Below, piece by piece: positions 51,152 through 62,656 of a stretch of 64,000 nucleotides of DNA. Within the stretch, counting starts at the first letter, position 1, and every line of letters begins with the position of its first letter. This DNA comes from Chromatiaceae bacterium (lineage in GTDB: Bacteria > Pseudomonadota > Gammaproteobacteria > Chromatiales > Chromatiaceae): the NCBI GenBank assembly GCA_019356535.1, contig CP037918.1, positions 1,582,315 through 1,646,314 on the forward strand, given 5' to 3'. The position numbers and the translations under genes are program-made. A model generated the notes under the pieces. It made no database searches and was not told the DNA's origin. It saw only the letters and a program-made list of their open reading frames with translations.

Positions 51152-53911
51152 TCAGCCCATCACCACCAGGCGGGCGGCGTCCAGGCGCAACCGGGCGTCG
51201 CCCAGATGGGTCGCCAGGCGCTCGCGCCGCGCGCGCAGCTGTTCGAGTTCGTCCTCCCGCACATTGGCATTGACCTCCGCCAGCGCGGACAGGCGTTCCA
51301 GCTCGGCATCCAGCTCGCGGCGCATGCGCGAAAGCGCCTCACCCACCCGTTCACGCGATCGCCGGCCAGCCAGTTCCTCTCCCAGCTGGAACAGGGTGCG
51401 CAGGCGCTTGCCCTGAGAACGCAACACCGTTTCCACCAATTTGCGGTTCGGCGCCAGATCCTGTCCCCGCAACTGCTCCGGCGGCAGCTCGGCGGCCCGG
51501 TCTTCGCCCTGCGCATCGAGCAGCAAGCGTAGCGGCCCAAGCGGCAGGTAACGGTCGGCCTCCAGGTCGCGCGGCGCCAGGCACTCGATCACGTACAGCA
51601 ACTCCAGAAACACCGTACCGGTGCGGTAATCCGGGTGTCGACACAACAGAAGCGCCGCACTGCCCAGCTCGCTGCTGGTCAGCATCTCCATTGCCCCGCG
51701 CACCATAGGGTGCTCCCAGGTGAGAAAGGCACGATCCTCGTGCGCCAGCGCATCATCACGCGCATAGGTGACGGTCATCCCCGATGACGGCAACCCGGGA
51801 AAGTGTTCCTGGCGCATGTGGGCTCCTGGACGCACTACCTCGGACTGGCCACGCCCCGGGATATGCTCGACGCCCCAGGCATCCCAGAAGTCGTGCAACC
51901 AGGCCGGCAGATCCGGATCACCGTCCTGTGCGCGCACCGCCTCGACCAACGCCGCCGAGACCTCGGGACGATGCGAATGCAGCTCCAGCAGCCGGTCACG
52001 CCCGGCCTCGAGTTCGCGGCTGAGGCGCTCGACCAGGACCTGCGCCTCACGCACCAGGGCATCGGTCCGCGACGGCTCGCGCAATGCCTCGCGCAACGGC
52101 GCTGCCAGCGCCTCCTGCACCGCCCCAGCGGCTGGGCAGGTCGCCTCGAGCGCCCCCAGCCCCTGGTGATACCAGCGGTACAGCACCTCGCCTGCCGAAC
52201 CTTCCATGTAAGGCACGTGAATACGGATGGTCTCGGCCTGGCCAATGCGATCCAGCCGGCCGATACGCTGCTCCAGCAGCTCGGCCTCCAGTGGCAGATC
52301 GAACAACACCAGGTGATGCGCGAACTGGAAGTTGCGCCCTTCCGAGCCGATCTCCGAGCAGACCAGGGCCTGGCACCCTTCCTCCGGGTCGGCGAACCAG
52401 GCCGCTGCGCGGTCACGCTCGACGATCTCCATGCCCTCGTGAAACACTGCCACGTGCAGGCCCTCTGTCTCGAACAGCCAGTCGCGCAGCCGCACCACGG
52501 TGTCGGCCTGCGCACAGATCACCAGCACCTTTTCGGGCTTGAGCTCGCGTAACAGTGCTACCAGCCAATCGACGCGCGGGTCGATGCGTGGCCACTTGCG
52601 CGGGAAATGCACCTCGGGCGCCGGCTCGTGCGCCACCTTGCGGTAGTCCGCCGGCAACGGCAGCGGATAGCCCCGGGGCTGGCGCGCTGGAAAGCCGCGG
52701 ATCGCCTGCCGGGTATTGCGGAACAACACCCGGCCGGTGCCGTGTCGGTCGAGCAAACGGCGCACCAGCACCTCAGGCTCCAGATCATCGACCTCACCCA
52801 GCGTCTCGGCCAGCAGCGCCCGGTCTGCCTCATCCAGCGCCTCGCCATCGAGCAGGCGCGCCGCCAGCCGCGCCACCGGGGCATAACGACGTTCCTCTTC
52901 GAGAAAGGCGTGATAATCATGAAACCGCTGTGGATCGAGCAGCCGCAGGCGCGCGAAATGCCCGGCCCGCCCCAGTTGCTCGGGCGTGGCAGTGAGCAGC
53001 AGCACGCCCGGCGTGTGGCCGGCCAGCGCCTCGATCAGTTCGTACTCCAGGCTGCTCTCCTCGGGTGACCAGTGCAGATGATGAGCCTCATCCACCACCA
53101 GCAGGTCCCATTCGCCACCCAGGGCGGCACGCGCCACCTCGGGCGCGCTCACCAGGAACTCCAGGCTGCACAGCACCCGCTGCTCGTCGAGAAAGGGATT
53201 GGCGCTATCGCCAGCGGCAAAACGCTCACCATCAAACAAGGCGAAACGCAGGTTGAAGCGCCGCAGCATCTCCACCAGCCACTGATGCAACAGGGCCTCG
53301 GGCACCACCACCAGCACCCGCTGCGCACGTCCGCCCAGCAGCAGACGATGCAGGATCAAGCCGGCCTCGATGGTCTTGCCCAGCCCGACCTCATCGGCCA
53401 GCAACACGCGCGGTGCGGGACGACCGGCGACCTCGTGCGCGATATACAACTGGTGCGGAATCGGCGCCACCCGGGGGCCGACCAGCCCGAACACCGGCGA
53501 GCGCCAGGCCGCCTCCATCCGTTCCCAGGTGCGCCGGCGCAGGTCAAACCAGGTATCCGCATCCAAACGCCCGGACAACAAGCGATCCTGAGGCCGATTC
53601 AGGCGCATGCGCGCATCGACCTGCTGCTCCGGAACCTCCAGAACCTGCCCGGCCTCGTCCTCGCAGCGGTACACCAGCAAGCCCCCACGCTCGCTCACCG
53701 CCATAATGCCCAGCCGCTTGCCCTCGCTGGTCACCAAGGTCTCGCCCTCGGACAGGCGCACCCGCGCCAGCGGCGCGCTCTCGCGCGCATAGACCCGCTC
53801 CTCGCCCGTGGCCGGGAACAACACCCACACCCGGCGGGCGTCCGCCTCGATCACCATCCCCAGCCCCAGGTCGGGCTCGGCCTCGCTCAGCCAGCGTTGT
53901 CCGGGCAGCAC
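51152..53911 (-). CDS. rapA: RNA polymerase-associated protein RapA
   Basis: About 919 residues. Swi2/Snf2 ATPase that recycles RNA polymerase. The start is set at GTG 53911 (LPGQRWLSEAEPDLGLG, the normal RapA N-terminus), which has GAGGAG 6 bases upstream; the longer frame to 54028 adds unrelated residues. Tudor-like N-terminal domain, helicase motifs LLADEVGLGKTIEAG (I), DEAHHLHW (II), LLTATPEQ (III), then QADTVVRLRDWLF, CSEIGSEGRNFQFAHHLVLFDLP and QRIGRLDRIGQ. The C-terminal coiled region ends the chain. It is divergent from rdgC. Confidence 0.96.
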   Translation of the reverse strand: MLPGQRWLSEAEPDLGLGMVIEADARRVWVLFPATGEERVYARESAPLARVRLSEGETLVTSEGKRLGIMAVSERGGLLVYRCEDEAGQVLEVPEQQVDARMRLNRPQDRLLSGRLDADTWFDLRRRTWERMEAAWRSPVFGLVGPRVAPIPHQLYIAHEVAGRPAPRVLLADEVGLGKTIEAGLILHRLLLGGRAQRVLVVVPEALLHQWLVEMLRRFNLRFALFDGERFAAGDSANPFLDEQRVLCSLEFLVSAPEVARAALGGEWDLLVVDEAHHLHWSPEESSLEYELIEALAGHTPGVLLLTATPEQLGRAGHFARLRLLDPQRFHDYHAFLEEERRYAPVARLAARLLDGEALDEADRALLAETLGEVDDLEPEVLVRRLLDRHGTGRVLFRNTRQAIRGFPARQPRGYPLPLPADYRKVAHEPAPEVHFPRKWPRIDPRVDWLVALLRELKPEKVLVICAQADTVVRLRDWLFETEGLHVAVFHEGMEIVERDRAAAWFADPEEGCQALVCSEIGSEGRNFQFAHHLVLFDLPLEAELLEQRIGRLDRIGQAETIRIHVPYMEGSAGEVLYRWYHQGLGALEATCPAAGAVQEALAAPLREALREPSRTDALVREAQVLVERLSRELEAGRDRLLELHSHRPEVSAALVEAVRAQDGDPDLPAWLHDFWDAWGVEHIPGRGQSEVVRPGAHMRQEHFPGLPSSGMTVTYARDDALAHEDRAFLTWEHPMVRGAMEMLTSSELGSAALLLCRHPDYRTGTVFLELLYVIECLAPRDLEADRYLPLGPLRLLLDAQGEDRAAELPPEQLRGQDLAPNRKLVETVLRSQGKRLRTLFQLGEELAGRRSRERVGEALSRMRRELDAELERLSALAEVNANVREDELEQLRARRERLATHLGDARLRLDAARLVVMG

Positions 53912-54126
53912 TTGCAACTCCTCGGTCAAAGGGCACGCATTGTAGCCGTTTCCGCCGTCCAATCGTCCACTGGCGACATTTCGCCGAATCCCGAGCCGAA
54001 GGGGAGAAAGCGGTTCGAGACCCTGCACACGCCGTCACAGGACAGGCATTCGAACTCGCCAACCAGACATTGTCCGCCTCCCAGGCATGGCATAATCGCC
54101 GCCCTTTTCCTCGGCAGGTACAACAC

Positions 54127-55032
54127 ATGTGGTTCCGCAACCTCTCGCTCTACCGCCTCGGCGGTGAAATCGAATCCGATCCTGTCCGCCTGCACGAACA
54201 GTTACAGGCACAAAGCTTCCAACCCTGCGGCGGGCTGGACACCTATCGCGAGGGCTGGACAGCCCCCCTCGGCAAACATGGCGAGCAGCTGGTGCATGCG
54301 GCCAACGGGCGGCTGATGCTGTGCCTACGGCGCGAGGAGCGCATCCTGCCGGCGGCCGTGGTCCGCGAGGCGCTCGACGAGAAGGTGGAACAGATCGAAA
54401 CCACCGAAGCACGTCCGGTAGGACGCAAGGAGCGCACCAAGCTGCGTGACGAGATCGTGATCGACCTGCTCCCGCGCGCCTTCACCCGTTCGCAACTCAC
54501 CTTTGGTTACATCGACCCTGCAGCTGGGTGGATCGTCATCGACACCGCCACGACGAAGCGTGCCGAGGCGTTTCTGAACCTGTTGCGTGAAAGTCTTGGT
54601 TCACTGAAGGTACGCCCGCTGACGGTCAAGCACTCCCCCGCCCTGTCGATGACCGGCTGGCTGGAAGAGGGACTGCCCGAACAGTTCACACCGGGTGACG
54701 AGTGCGAACTGCGCGAACCGGTGGAAAACGGGGCGGTGATCCGTGTGCGCCGGCTGGACCTGTCGGGCGAAGAGGTGCGCACGCATCTCGATGCCGGCAT
54801 GCAGGTCACCCGCCTAGCCATAGAGTGGGCGGAGCGGGTGCATTGCGTGATCGGCGACGACTTGACCATCCGGCGCCTGCGCTTCACCGATCTCGTCATG
54901 GACGAGGCAGCCGACATTGCTGCCGACGACGCCGCAGCCCGCTTCGACGCGGATTTCGCCTTGATGGCCGGCGAACTGTCTCAGTTCATTCCGGCATTGA
55001 CCCGAGTGTTTGGCGGTATCGAAGAAGAATGA
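54127..55032 (+). CDS. rdgC: Recombination-associated protein RdgC
   Basis: 301 residues from ATG 54127 (MWFRNLSLYRL, the standard RdgC start; AGGT upstream). RdgC is a ring-shaped dsDNA-binding protein that limits RecA loading. Typical stretches are GWTAPLGKHGEQLVHAANGRLMLCLRREERILPAAVV, RPVGRKERTKLRDEIVIDLLPRAF and FGGIEEE at the end. It is divergent from rapA across ~215 bp. Confidence 0.96.
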   Translation: MWFRNLSLYRLGGEIESDPVRLHEQLQAQSFQPCGGLDTYREGWTAPLGKHGEQLVHAANGRLMLCLRREERILPAAVVREALDEKVEQIETTEARPVGRKERTKLRDEIVIDLLPRAFTRSQLTFGYIDPAAGWIVIDTATTKRAEAFLNLLRESLGSLKVRPLTVKHSPALSMTGWLEEGLPEQFTPGDECELREPVENGAVIRVRRLDLSGEEVRTHLDAGMQVTRLAIEWAERVHCVIGDDLTIRRLRFTDLVMDEAADIAADDAAARFDADFALMAGELSQFIPALTRVFGGIEEE

Positions 55033-55228
55033 CCCCCCTTCACATTCCGTGAGGGACACCCCCCACCACCGCTCCGAAGGGCGGTGTGGTCTCCCCCCAT
55101 GGAATGGACAGGGAAGCATCGGCGCAGGGAATATTTCTGCTGTCCCGGCGTCTTGTCTGAGTCACGGGCCGGTGCCCGGACGTCCACCAAAGCGACAATA
55201 ACCCCGACTCGAGGAGAACCCCAAGATC

Positions 55229-55579
55229 ATGAAGACGCGTTCCCTGATGCTCGCCATGGCCCTGCTGCCTGCCATCGCACTCACCGGTTGCCAGACGGCC
55301 GAAACGAAAGAGGCAGCCGCCCCCGAGGCCGCCATGGCACCGCAGGCCGCCTTCCAGAAGGCTCTGGCCGCCGCCAAGAAGGCCAACAAGGCCGCCGCCG
55401 CGCTGAAGAACGAATGGCGTGATACCGCCAAGATCATCAAGGCCGCCGAGAAGGCCGCAGCCAAGGGCGACTATGCCACTGCCATCAAGCTGGCAAACAA
55501 GGCCGAGGAACAGGGACGGCTGGCGGTCCAGCAGGCCCGGGACAATGCCAATGCCGGCAATCCCTCCTATCTGTACTGA
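55229..55579 (+). CDS. Small lipoprotein resembling SoxXA-binding protein (SoxK-like)
   Basis: 116 residues. Lipobox ALTGC with Cys at ~22, then an Ala/Lys-rich region, and a C-terminal half NEWRDTAKIIKAAEKAAAKGDYATAIKLANKAEEQGRLAVQQA ending NPSYLY. The EWRDT...ANKAEEQGR pattern matches SoxXA-binding (SoxK/SAXB) proteins, which assist the thiosulfate-oxidising SoxXA cytochrome. No other sox gene is nearby, so it is an orphan or a general periplasmic relative. GAGGAG lies upstream, a little far from the ATG. Confidence 0.75.
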   Translation: MKTRSLMLAMALLPAIALTGCQTAETKEAAAPEAAMAPQAAFQKALAAAKKANKAAAALKNEWRDTAKIIKAAEKAAAKGDYATAIKLANKAEEQGRLAVQQARDNANAGNPSYLY

Positions 55580-55591
55580 GTGACATGGGTC

Positions 55592-55620
55592 GGGGCCGGA
55601 TCCGATAGGGAACCGGCCCC
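55592..55620 (+). terminator. Terminator candidate after the SoxK-like gene
   Basis: Perfect 8-bp arms GGGGCCGG / CCGGCCCC with a 13-base loop, 13 bp past the stop. The tail CCATCTTCT is only weakly T-rich, so termination may be partial before xseA. Confidence 0.5.
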
Positions 55621-55643
55621 CCATCTTCTGCGATAATCGGGCC

Positions 55644-57002
55644 ATGCCAGGTCCCGATCCTTCCCAACGCGACATCTATACCATCGGCCGTCTCAACAGC
55701 GAGCTGCGGCATGTACTCGAGGGCAGCTTTCCGCTGATCTGGGTACAGGGCGAAATCTCCAACCTCAGCACCCCGCGCTCGGGGCACCTATATTTCAGCC
55801 TCAAGGACGGCCAGGCACAGATCCGTTGTGCCCTGTTCCGCAACCGGCGCAACCTGTTGCGTTTCGTGCCGCGCGACGGTGAACAGGTACTGGCGCGCGC
55901 CCGCGTCACCCTGTACGAGCCACGCGGTGACTGCCAGCTCGTCATCGAGCACATGGAACCCGCCGGAGCCGGCTCCCTGCGCGCGGCCTTCGAGGCACTG
56001 AAGGCAAGACTCCAGGCCGAGGGCCTGTTCGATACCGCGCGCAAGCGGCCCCTGCCCGCCTGGCCACAGCGCATCGGCGTGATCACTTCGCCCTCGGGGG
56101 CGGCGCTGCGCGATATCCTGCATGTGCTGAAGCGGCGTTACCCGGTGGCTGAGGTGATCCTTTACCCCAGTGCGGTGCAGGGTGCCGATGCGGTGACGGA
56201 ACTGCGCCAGGCACTGGCCATTGCGCTGGCCCGTGCCGAGGTGGATGTACTGATCCTGGCGCGCGGTGGCGGCGCCGAGGAGGATCTGGCCGCTTTCAAC
56301 GACGAGGGGCTGGCACGGGACATCGCGGCAGCCGAAATCCCCATCGTCTCCGCCGTGGGACACGAAACCGATTTCACCATCGCCGACTTCGTGGCCGACC
56401 GGCGCGCCCCCACGCCCTCGGCGGCGGCCGAATTGGTGACGCCCGACGGCCAGGTCCTTCGCGCACAATGCGAACGCCTGGCGCAACGCCTGAAACAGGC
56501 GATGCACCGCAACCTGCGCGAGACACAAAAACGGTTGCGTCTCCTCGAAGAACGCTTGTCACGCAATCACCCGGGGACACGCCTGCAACAACAGCAGCAA
56601 CGCCTGGACGAACTGCAATGGCGCCTGCAAGGCGCCATGCAACGCCACCTGCAACGGCAGCACGAACGCCTGCAACAACGTGCCGGCCGCCTGCGCGCCC
56701 TGAACCCGGGACGCGCCCTGTCTCGGCTGCACGAACACCTGGCCTCGCTGCGACGACGCCTGCATACCGGTCTGCGACATCACCTTGACGCCCGCAGCCA
56801 GCGCCTGGCCGCCCTCGCGCGCCAGTTGCAGGCCGTCAGCCCGTTGGCCACCCTGGAACGCGGTTACAGCATCGTGCTGCGCGCTGCCGACGGCCGTCTG
56901 GTCACCGATGCGAACCAGGTTGCCAAGGGCGAGGAGCTGGAGGTCCGCCTCGCCCGCGGACGCTTGCGAGCGCGGGTCACGGAACGCATGGAAGGAAAAT
57001 GA
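55644..57002 (+). CDS. xseA: Exodeoxyribonuclease VII large subunit
   Basis: 452 residues. Catalytic subunit of ExoVII, degrading single-stranded DNA from both ends. N-terminal OB-fold (FPLIWVQGEISNLSTPRSGHLYFSLKD), catalytic domain with RIGVITSPSGAALRDIL, ILARGGGAEEDLAAFNDE and SAVGHETDFTIADFVADRRAPTPSAAAEL, then a long coiled coil rich in Gln, Leu and Arg. The C-terminus is LERGYSIVLRAADGRLV. The small subunit xseB is not in the window. Convergent with der. Confidence 0.97.
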   Translation: MPGPDPSQRDIYTIGRLNSELRHVLEGSFPLIWVQGEISNLSTPRSGHLYFSLKDGQAQIRCALFRNRRNLLRFVPRDGEQVLARARVTLYEPRGDCQLVIEHMEPAGAGSLRAAFEALKARLQAEGLFDTARKRPLPAWPQRIGVITSPSGAALRDILHVLKRRYPVAEVILYPSAVQGADAVTELRQALAIALARAEVDVLILARGGGAEEDLAAFNDEGLARDIAAAEIPIVSAVGHETDFTIADFVADRRAPTPSAAAELVTPDGQVLRAQCERLAQRLKQAMHRNLRETQKRLRLLEERLSRNHPGTRLQQQQQRLDELQWRLQGAMQRHLQRQHERLQQRAGRLRALNPGRALSRLHEHLASLRRRLHTGLRHHLDARSQRLAALARQLQAVSPLATLERGYSIVLRAADGRLVTDANQVAKGEELEVRLARGRLRARVTERMEGK

Positions 57003-57057
57003 GTGTTGTCGGGCTGAAGCCCGACCTGCAACCCGCTCTGCGACCCGGTCCCCGCGA

Positions 57058-58464
57058 TCAACGACGCTTGACGTGTTTCATCAGGCGTCGGCGTTTGCTG
57101 ACCTGACGCGCGGTGAGCTTGTTGCGCTTCCCTTCGTAGGGGTTCTTGCCGGCCTTGAACTCGATGCGCAAGGGCGTGCCGTGCAGGTCGAAGGCCTCGC
57201 GGAAGCGGTTGACCAGGTAGCGCCGGTAGGCCGCTGGCACCTTGTCCACCTGGTTGCCGTGGATCACGATAATCGGCGGGTTCTTTCCGCCCTGATGGGC
57301 ATAGCGCAGCTTGATGCGTCGCCCGCGCACCAGCGGCGGCTGGTGTTCGCTCACAGCCTCTTCCAGGACCCGGGTCAATTCCGGGGTCGGCAAGTCGCGG
57401 ACCGCCGCGCGATAAGCGGCATCAACCCCCTCCATCAGGTGCCCCACCCCGCTGCCGTGCAACGCCGAGACGAAGCGCCAGTCGGCAAAGCCGAGAAACG
57501 GCAACCGGCGCTGCATGTCAGCCTTGATGCGCTCGCGCTGATCCGGGTCGAGACCGTCCCACTTGTTGATCACCACCACCAGGGCGCGTCCCGAATCGAG
57601 CACGTGGCCAGCGAGCGTGGCGTCCTGTTCGGCGATGCCCTGGTGGGCATCGAGCACCAGCAGCACCACGTTGGCCTGCTCGATGGCCTGGAGCGTCTTG
57701 ATGACGCTAAACTTCTCGATGGCTTCGTCGATGCGTGCGCGGCGCCGCACACCGGCGGTGTCGATCAAGGTGTAGGGTCGGCCGTCATGCTCGAAGGGGA
57801 TGAAGATAGAGTCGCGCGTGGTGCCCGGCCGATCGAAGGCGACGACCCGCTCCTCGCCGAGCAGGCGGTTGATCAGGGTAGACTTTCCGACGTTCGGCCG
57901 GCCCACCACGGCGATCTGCACGCCGGCCCGCTGCCCTGGCAGAAGCTCGCCCTCGGCCGCCCCTTCCGCAGCCTCCGGCAGGGTGCGCAACACACCGTTG
58001 ATCAGCGAACGCACGCCGCGACCGTGCGCCGCGGCAACAGGATGTGGCTCGCCCAACCCCAGGGCATGGAACTCGCTGGCCACGGTGTTCTGGTCCAGGC
58101 CGTCGATCTTGTTCACGGCGAGCGTCACCGGCTTGCCGATACGGCGCAGGCGCTGGACGATGAGCTCGTCGCCAGCAGTCAGGCCGTCACGCGCATCGAC
58201 CAGAAAGATCAGGTGATCGGCCTCCCCGATCGCCGCCTGCACCTGTTGCTCCATGAGCCCGTCGATGCCGTCGCGGTCACCGCTGATGCCGCCGGTATCG
58301 ACCACCAGGTAGGGGCGATCACCCAGCTTGCCGACACCGTACTGACGGTCGCGGGTCAATCCGGGCTGGTCGGCCACCAGCGCGTCCCGGCTGCGGGTGA
58401 GCCGGTTGAACAGGGTGGACTTGCCGACATTGGGCCGCCCGACCAAGGCGATGACAGGCAACAT
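57058..58464 (-). CDS. der: Ribosome biogenesis GTPase Der (EngA)
   Basis: 468 residues. Two tandem GTPase domains, each with [10 protein letters not shown], plus NKIDG and NKWDG G4 motifs, and DTGG/DTAG G3 motifs, then a KH-like C-terminal domain ending in a basic tail (LMKHVKRR). Needed for 50S subunit maturation. It lies 3 bp after bamB in the usual gammaproteobacterial order. Confidence 0.98.
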   Translation of the reverse strand: MLPVIALVGRPNVGKSTLFNRLTRSRDALVADQPGLTRDRQYGVGKLGDRPYLVVDTGGISGDRDGIDGLMEQQVQAAIGEADHLIFLVDARDGLTAGDELIVQRLRRIGKPVTLAVNKIDGLDQNTVASEFHALGLGEPHPVAAAHGRGVRSLINGVLRTLPEAAEGAAEGELLPGQRAGVQIAVVGRPNVGKSTLINRLLGEERVVAFDRPGTTRDSIFIPFEHDGRPYTLIDTAGVRRRARIDEAIEKFSVIKTLQAIEQANVVLLVLDAHQGIAEQDATLAGHVLDSGRALVVVINKWDGLDPDQRERIKADMQRRLPFLGFADWRFVSALHGSGVGHLMEGVDAAYRAAVRDLPTPELTRVLEEAVSEHQPPLVRGRRIKLRYAHQGGKNPPIIVIHGNQVDKVPAAYRRYLVNRFREAFDLHGTPLRIEFKAGKNPYEGKRNKLTARQVSKRRRLMKHVKRR

Positions 58465-58467
58465 GGC

Positions 58468-59643
58468 TCAGGGCACCGGCACCAGTTGCAGTGCGGCCAG
58501 CTCGCCACCGTCGCCCATCACGAAGAGCTTGTCGTCGGCCACCAGCACGCCACGCGTGATGGGATCGCTGCCGACGCGGCCCCGTCCCACCAGGGCGCCA
58601 TCTTCGACGGACAACAGGTGCACATAGCCCTCGAAATCGCCGACGATCACCACATCCCCCAGCACGGCCACGTCGGACAGCTGGCGGTTCTTCAGCGCCT
58701 CCTGGCGCCAGCGCGCTGCGCCATTATCGGCGTCCAGCGCCCAGACGAAGCCACTGGCGTCACTGGCATAGACGTTGTAACGGTCGGCCGCCATGCCACT
58801 GTACGAAGAAAACTTGCGCCGCCAGAGCACGCTGCCCGAGGACTCCTCGATAGCCGCCACCTCGCCCTGGTAGGTCGCCACGTAGATCAGGCCGTCGATC
58901 ACCAGCGGGTTACCGTCGATGTCCGCCAGGCGTTCGAGCTCGGAACGGCCGCGCGGCACGGTGATGGTAGCCTCCCAGCGCACATCGCCGGTGCGGATAT
59001 CCAGGTTCACCAGCTTGCCGCCGGCCATACCGCAGAGCACATGGTCGCCACTGACCACCGGATCAGCGGTACCGCGCAGGGTCAGCACCGGGATCTCGCG
59101 CTCGTAGCGCCAGCGTTCCTCGCCGGTCGCCGCATCCAGCCCCTGCACCTTGCCGTCGATGGTGCGTACCACCACCCGGTCCAGGGCCACGACGGGCGTG
59201 GACAGCACCTCGCTGCTGACGCCCGTCCGCCACTTCAGGCTGCCGTCGACAGCCGACAGGGCAATGACCTCCGCATCCAGGGTGCCAACCACCACCAGAC
59301 CCTCGGCAGCGCCGGGCCCACCGGACAAGGGCGCCTCCAGGTCTACCGACCAGAGCGTGCGTCCGGTATCGGCATCCAGCGCCATCACCCGCCCGTCGGC
59401 ATCGGCCACATAGAGCCGCCCGTTCGCATAATGCGGCACCAGATGCAGGCGAAGATCGCCGGCGCCCGTACCGATATCGGTCTGCCAGCGCGCCTCGAGC
59501 TGCACCTTCTCGGTGATATCCTGCAACTCGGCGGGCGGGTCGATCTCGGCGGGCGCGAGCCAGTCACCGATCGAGGAACACCCTCCCAGAAACAGCCAGA
59601 CCCCCATGACCAGGGTGTGGCGCATCACGCGGGAAACGCTCAC
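58468..59643 (-). CDS. bamB: Outer-membrane assembly lipoprotein BamB
   Basis: 391 residues. Lipobox FLGGCSS with Cys22. Repeated PQQ-like beta-propeller blades (GRVMALDADTGRTLWSVDLEAPLSGGP, DGSLKWRTGVSSEVLSTPVV, SGSVLWRRKFSSYSGMA). It supports BamA in folding outer-membrane proteins. The start is a GTG overlapping the yfgM stop (GTGA); MRHTLVM six codons in is an alternative. Confidence 0.96.
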   Translation of the reverse strand: MSVSRVMRHTLVMGVWLFLGGCSSIGDWLAPAEIDPPAELQDITEKVQLEARWQTDIGTGAGDLRLHLVPHYANGRLYVADADGRVMALDADTGRTLWSVDLEAPLSGGPGAAEGLVVVGTLDAEVIALSAVDGSLKWRTGVSSEVLSTPVVALDRVVVRTIDGKVQGLDAATGEERWRYEREIPVLTLRGTADPVVSGDHVLCGMAGGKLVNLDIRTGDVRWEATITVPRGRSELERLADIDGNPLVIDGLIYVATYQGEVAAIEESSGSVLWRRKFSSYSGMAADRYNVYASDASGFVWALDADNGAARWRQEALKNRQLSDVAVLGDVVIVGDFEGYVHLLSVEDGALVGRGRVGSDPITRGVLVADDKLFVMGDGGELAALQLVPVP

Positions 59644-60272
59644 GACGCCTCACCTCCCTTGCCCAGTGCCTGGTGCTTCATGCGTACCAGTTCGTTGGTG
59701 GCACCGGCGCGCATGGCCGCCTCGTAGGCCTGGCGCGCCGCCGCAGTGTCGCCCTTCGCTCGGGCGATGTCACCGCGCAGCTCGGCTACCACCGCCGGCA
59801 TGAAGTCCTTCTGCACTTCTGTCAACACGCGTTCGGCACGCTCCTGCTTGCCGGTATCGAGCAGCACTCGTACCAGCCGAACCCGGGCCAGGTCGCCAAT
59901 CAACGGGTCGGGGGCATGCGCGGCCACCCATTGCAGGTTCTCCACCGCAGCATCACCCTTGCCGTTATCGTAGGCGGTCCCGGCGAGTTTCATCGCGGCA
60001 AAACTGGCATAGATCGAACCGGGGAACTCACCGAGCAGGCGCTTGCCGGCGCTTTGCGCCGCAGCCATGTCGCCGGCCTGCAAACGACCGACCATCTGCT
60101 CGTAGAGCATCGAGGCCGCCTCGGCCTGCCCGCGTTGCCAGCCTTGCCAGCCCTGCCAGCCGAAGATGGCCGCCAGGCCCAGCACCGCCCCGGCGATGAC
60201 CGAGCGGCCGTTCTCCTTCCACCAGCTCTTGAGGGCCTCGACCTGTTCTTCTTCGTCCAGATACGCACTCAT
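59640..60272 (-). CDS. yfgM: YfgM family protein (tetratricopeptide, periplasmic chaperone-like)
   Basis: 210 residues from ATG 60272 with GAGGAG upstream. N-terminal EEEQVEALKSWWKENGRSVI is the hallmark of this family, followed by one membrane helix (AGAVLGLAAIFGWQGWQ) and a TPR-like periplasmic part. In E. coli YfgM associates with PpiD and the Sec translocon. A larger in-frame extension runs into hisS and is an artefact. It lies between hisS and bamB. Confidence 0.94.
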   Translation of the reverse strand: MSAYLDEEEQVEALKSWWKENGRSVIAGAVLGLAAIFGWQGWQGWQRGQAEAASMLYEQMVGRLQAGDMAAAQSAGKRLLGEFPGSIYASFAAMKLAGTAYDNGKGDAAVENLQWVAAHAPDPLIGDLARVRLVRVLLDTGKQERAERVLTEVQKDFMPAVVAELRGDIARAKGDTAAARQAYEAAMRAGATNELVRMKHQALGKGGEAS

Positions 60273-60288
60273 GTGCCGCTCCTCGATG

Positions 60289-61566
<1,278 letters not shown>

Positions 61567-61627
61567 GTTGTCGATGGGTCCTGCCCGCGGCGGACGCGGG
61601 CGACTGCAAGATATGGTTTCGTGAGGT

Positions 61628-62656
61628 TCAGGGTTCGAGGGTGAAACGCGCCACGTTGCGCCGGGTATGCCGCGCCAGGTCGTAGGGCTCGCCGTTCACT
61701 TGCAGCTCTACGGCACTGGCGTTGCCCAGTACCACGGTATAGGGTGGCGTGCCGCCGAGGTGGCGTTCGGTGCCGCGCTTCATGATGCCGACGAGCTTGT
61801 ATTTGCGGCTGCTGTCACGGATGTCCACCCAGCTGTCATCCAGAAAACGCACCACCACCTGCGGCGGCGCGCCCGTCGGCTCGGGGGCCGCTTCGGTTGC
61901 CACCGGGGTGGCGGCGAACGCCGGTGACTCAGTCGTAATCGTCTCTGTCGCCGGCGTGCTGGCGGCTTGCTGGACGGACGTCTCACCCTCCGACTCCCCA
62001 GCCGTTTCACCGGTCGGGGCTGGCGGAGACGCCGGCTCGGTCACCGAGGCCTTTACTGGCGGCAGCGGCAACGCCAGGGAACGGGTATCGTCGGACGCCG
62101 GCGCACCATTCGATGTCAGGGAGACTGCTGATTCAGTCTGGTCGCCTACGATCGTGCCCGCCGGCTGTTCGGAGAGTGCTGTCGTCTGCGTCGTCGCGGT
62201 GCCTTCCTGCCACTGGGCGAGGTAACGGTCCAGGTAGCCCTGCCACCATACCAACGTCAACCCCACGACCACTATCACCACCAGCCAGGTAACCAGCCCG
62301 GGCCAGCGCCGATGAGGATGCGGATCGGCCGCCAGTCGAGGGCTCTCGTCGAGGCGGACCTGGTAATCCTCTTCCGGCCACTGGCGATCGAACTGGGCCA
62401 GTACCGATTCGGCCGGCAAGTTCACCGCCCGAGCGTAATTGCGCACGTAGCCACGCACGAAGACGCGTGCCGGCATTTCCGAGTAGTCGTCGCGCTCAAG
62501 GGCGTCGACCATGTCGGAGGTGAGGTGAATGCGTGCTGCCAGCTTGGCCATATCAAGATTGCAGGCCATGCGGGCCGACCGGAGACGCTCGCCCAGCCCT
62601 GGAACCGCCAGCTGGATCTCCCCCTTGTTGTCATGCTTTACCATAACCGCATTCAT
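61628..62656 (-). CDS. rodZ: Cytoskeleton protein RodZ
   Basis: 342 residues from ATG 62656 with GGAGG upstream. N-terminal cytoplasmic HTH ([55 protein letters not shown]), one membrane helix (~105-127), a long Ser/Thr/Pro/Ala-rich periplasmic linker, and a C-terminal DUF4115 domain ([20 protein letters not shown]). It tethers MreB and helps set cell shape. It overlaps pilW by ATGA. Confidence 0.96.
   Translation of the reverse strand: MNAVMVKHDNKGEIQLAVPGLGERLRSARMACNLDMAKLAARIHLTSDMVDALERDDYSEMPARVFVRGYVRNYARAVNLPAESVLAQFDRQWPEEDYQVRLDESPRLAADPHPHRRWPGLVTWLVVIVVVGLTLVWWQGYLDRYLAQWQEGTATTQTTALSEQPAGTIVGDQTESAVSLTSNGAPASDDTRSLALPLPPVKASVTEPASPPAPTGETAGESEGETSVQQAASTPATETITTESPAFAATPVATEAAPEPTGAPPQVVVRFLDDSWVDIRDSSRKYKLVGIMKRGTERHLGGTPPYTVVLGNASAVELQVNGEPYDLARHTRRNVARFTLEP

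Noticed and set aside
56785..59727. 980-codon plus-strand frame over der and bamB
   Set aside because: Shadow frame produced by GC-biased third positions. Der and BamB on the minus strand are unambiguous and in the expected order.
61583..61601. GC hairpin upstream of hisS as a terminator or T-box
   Set aside because: A 7-bp stem with no T-tract and none of the T-box conserved elements; probably incidental in a short leader.
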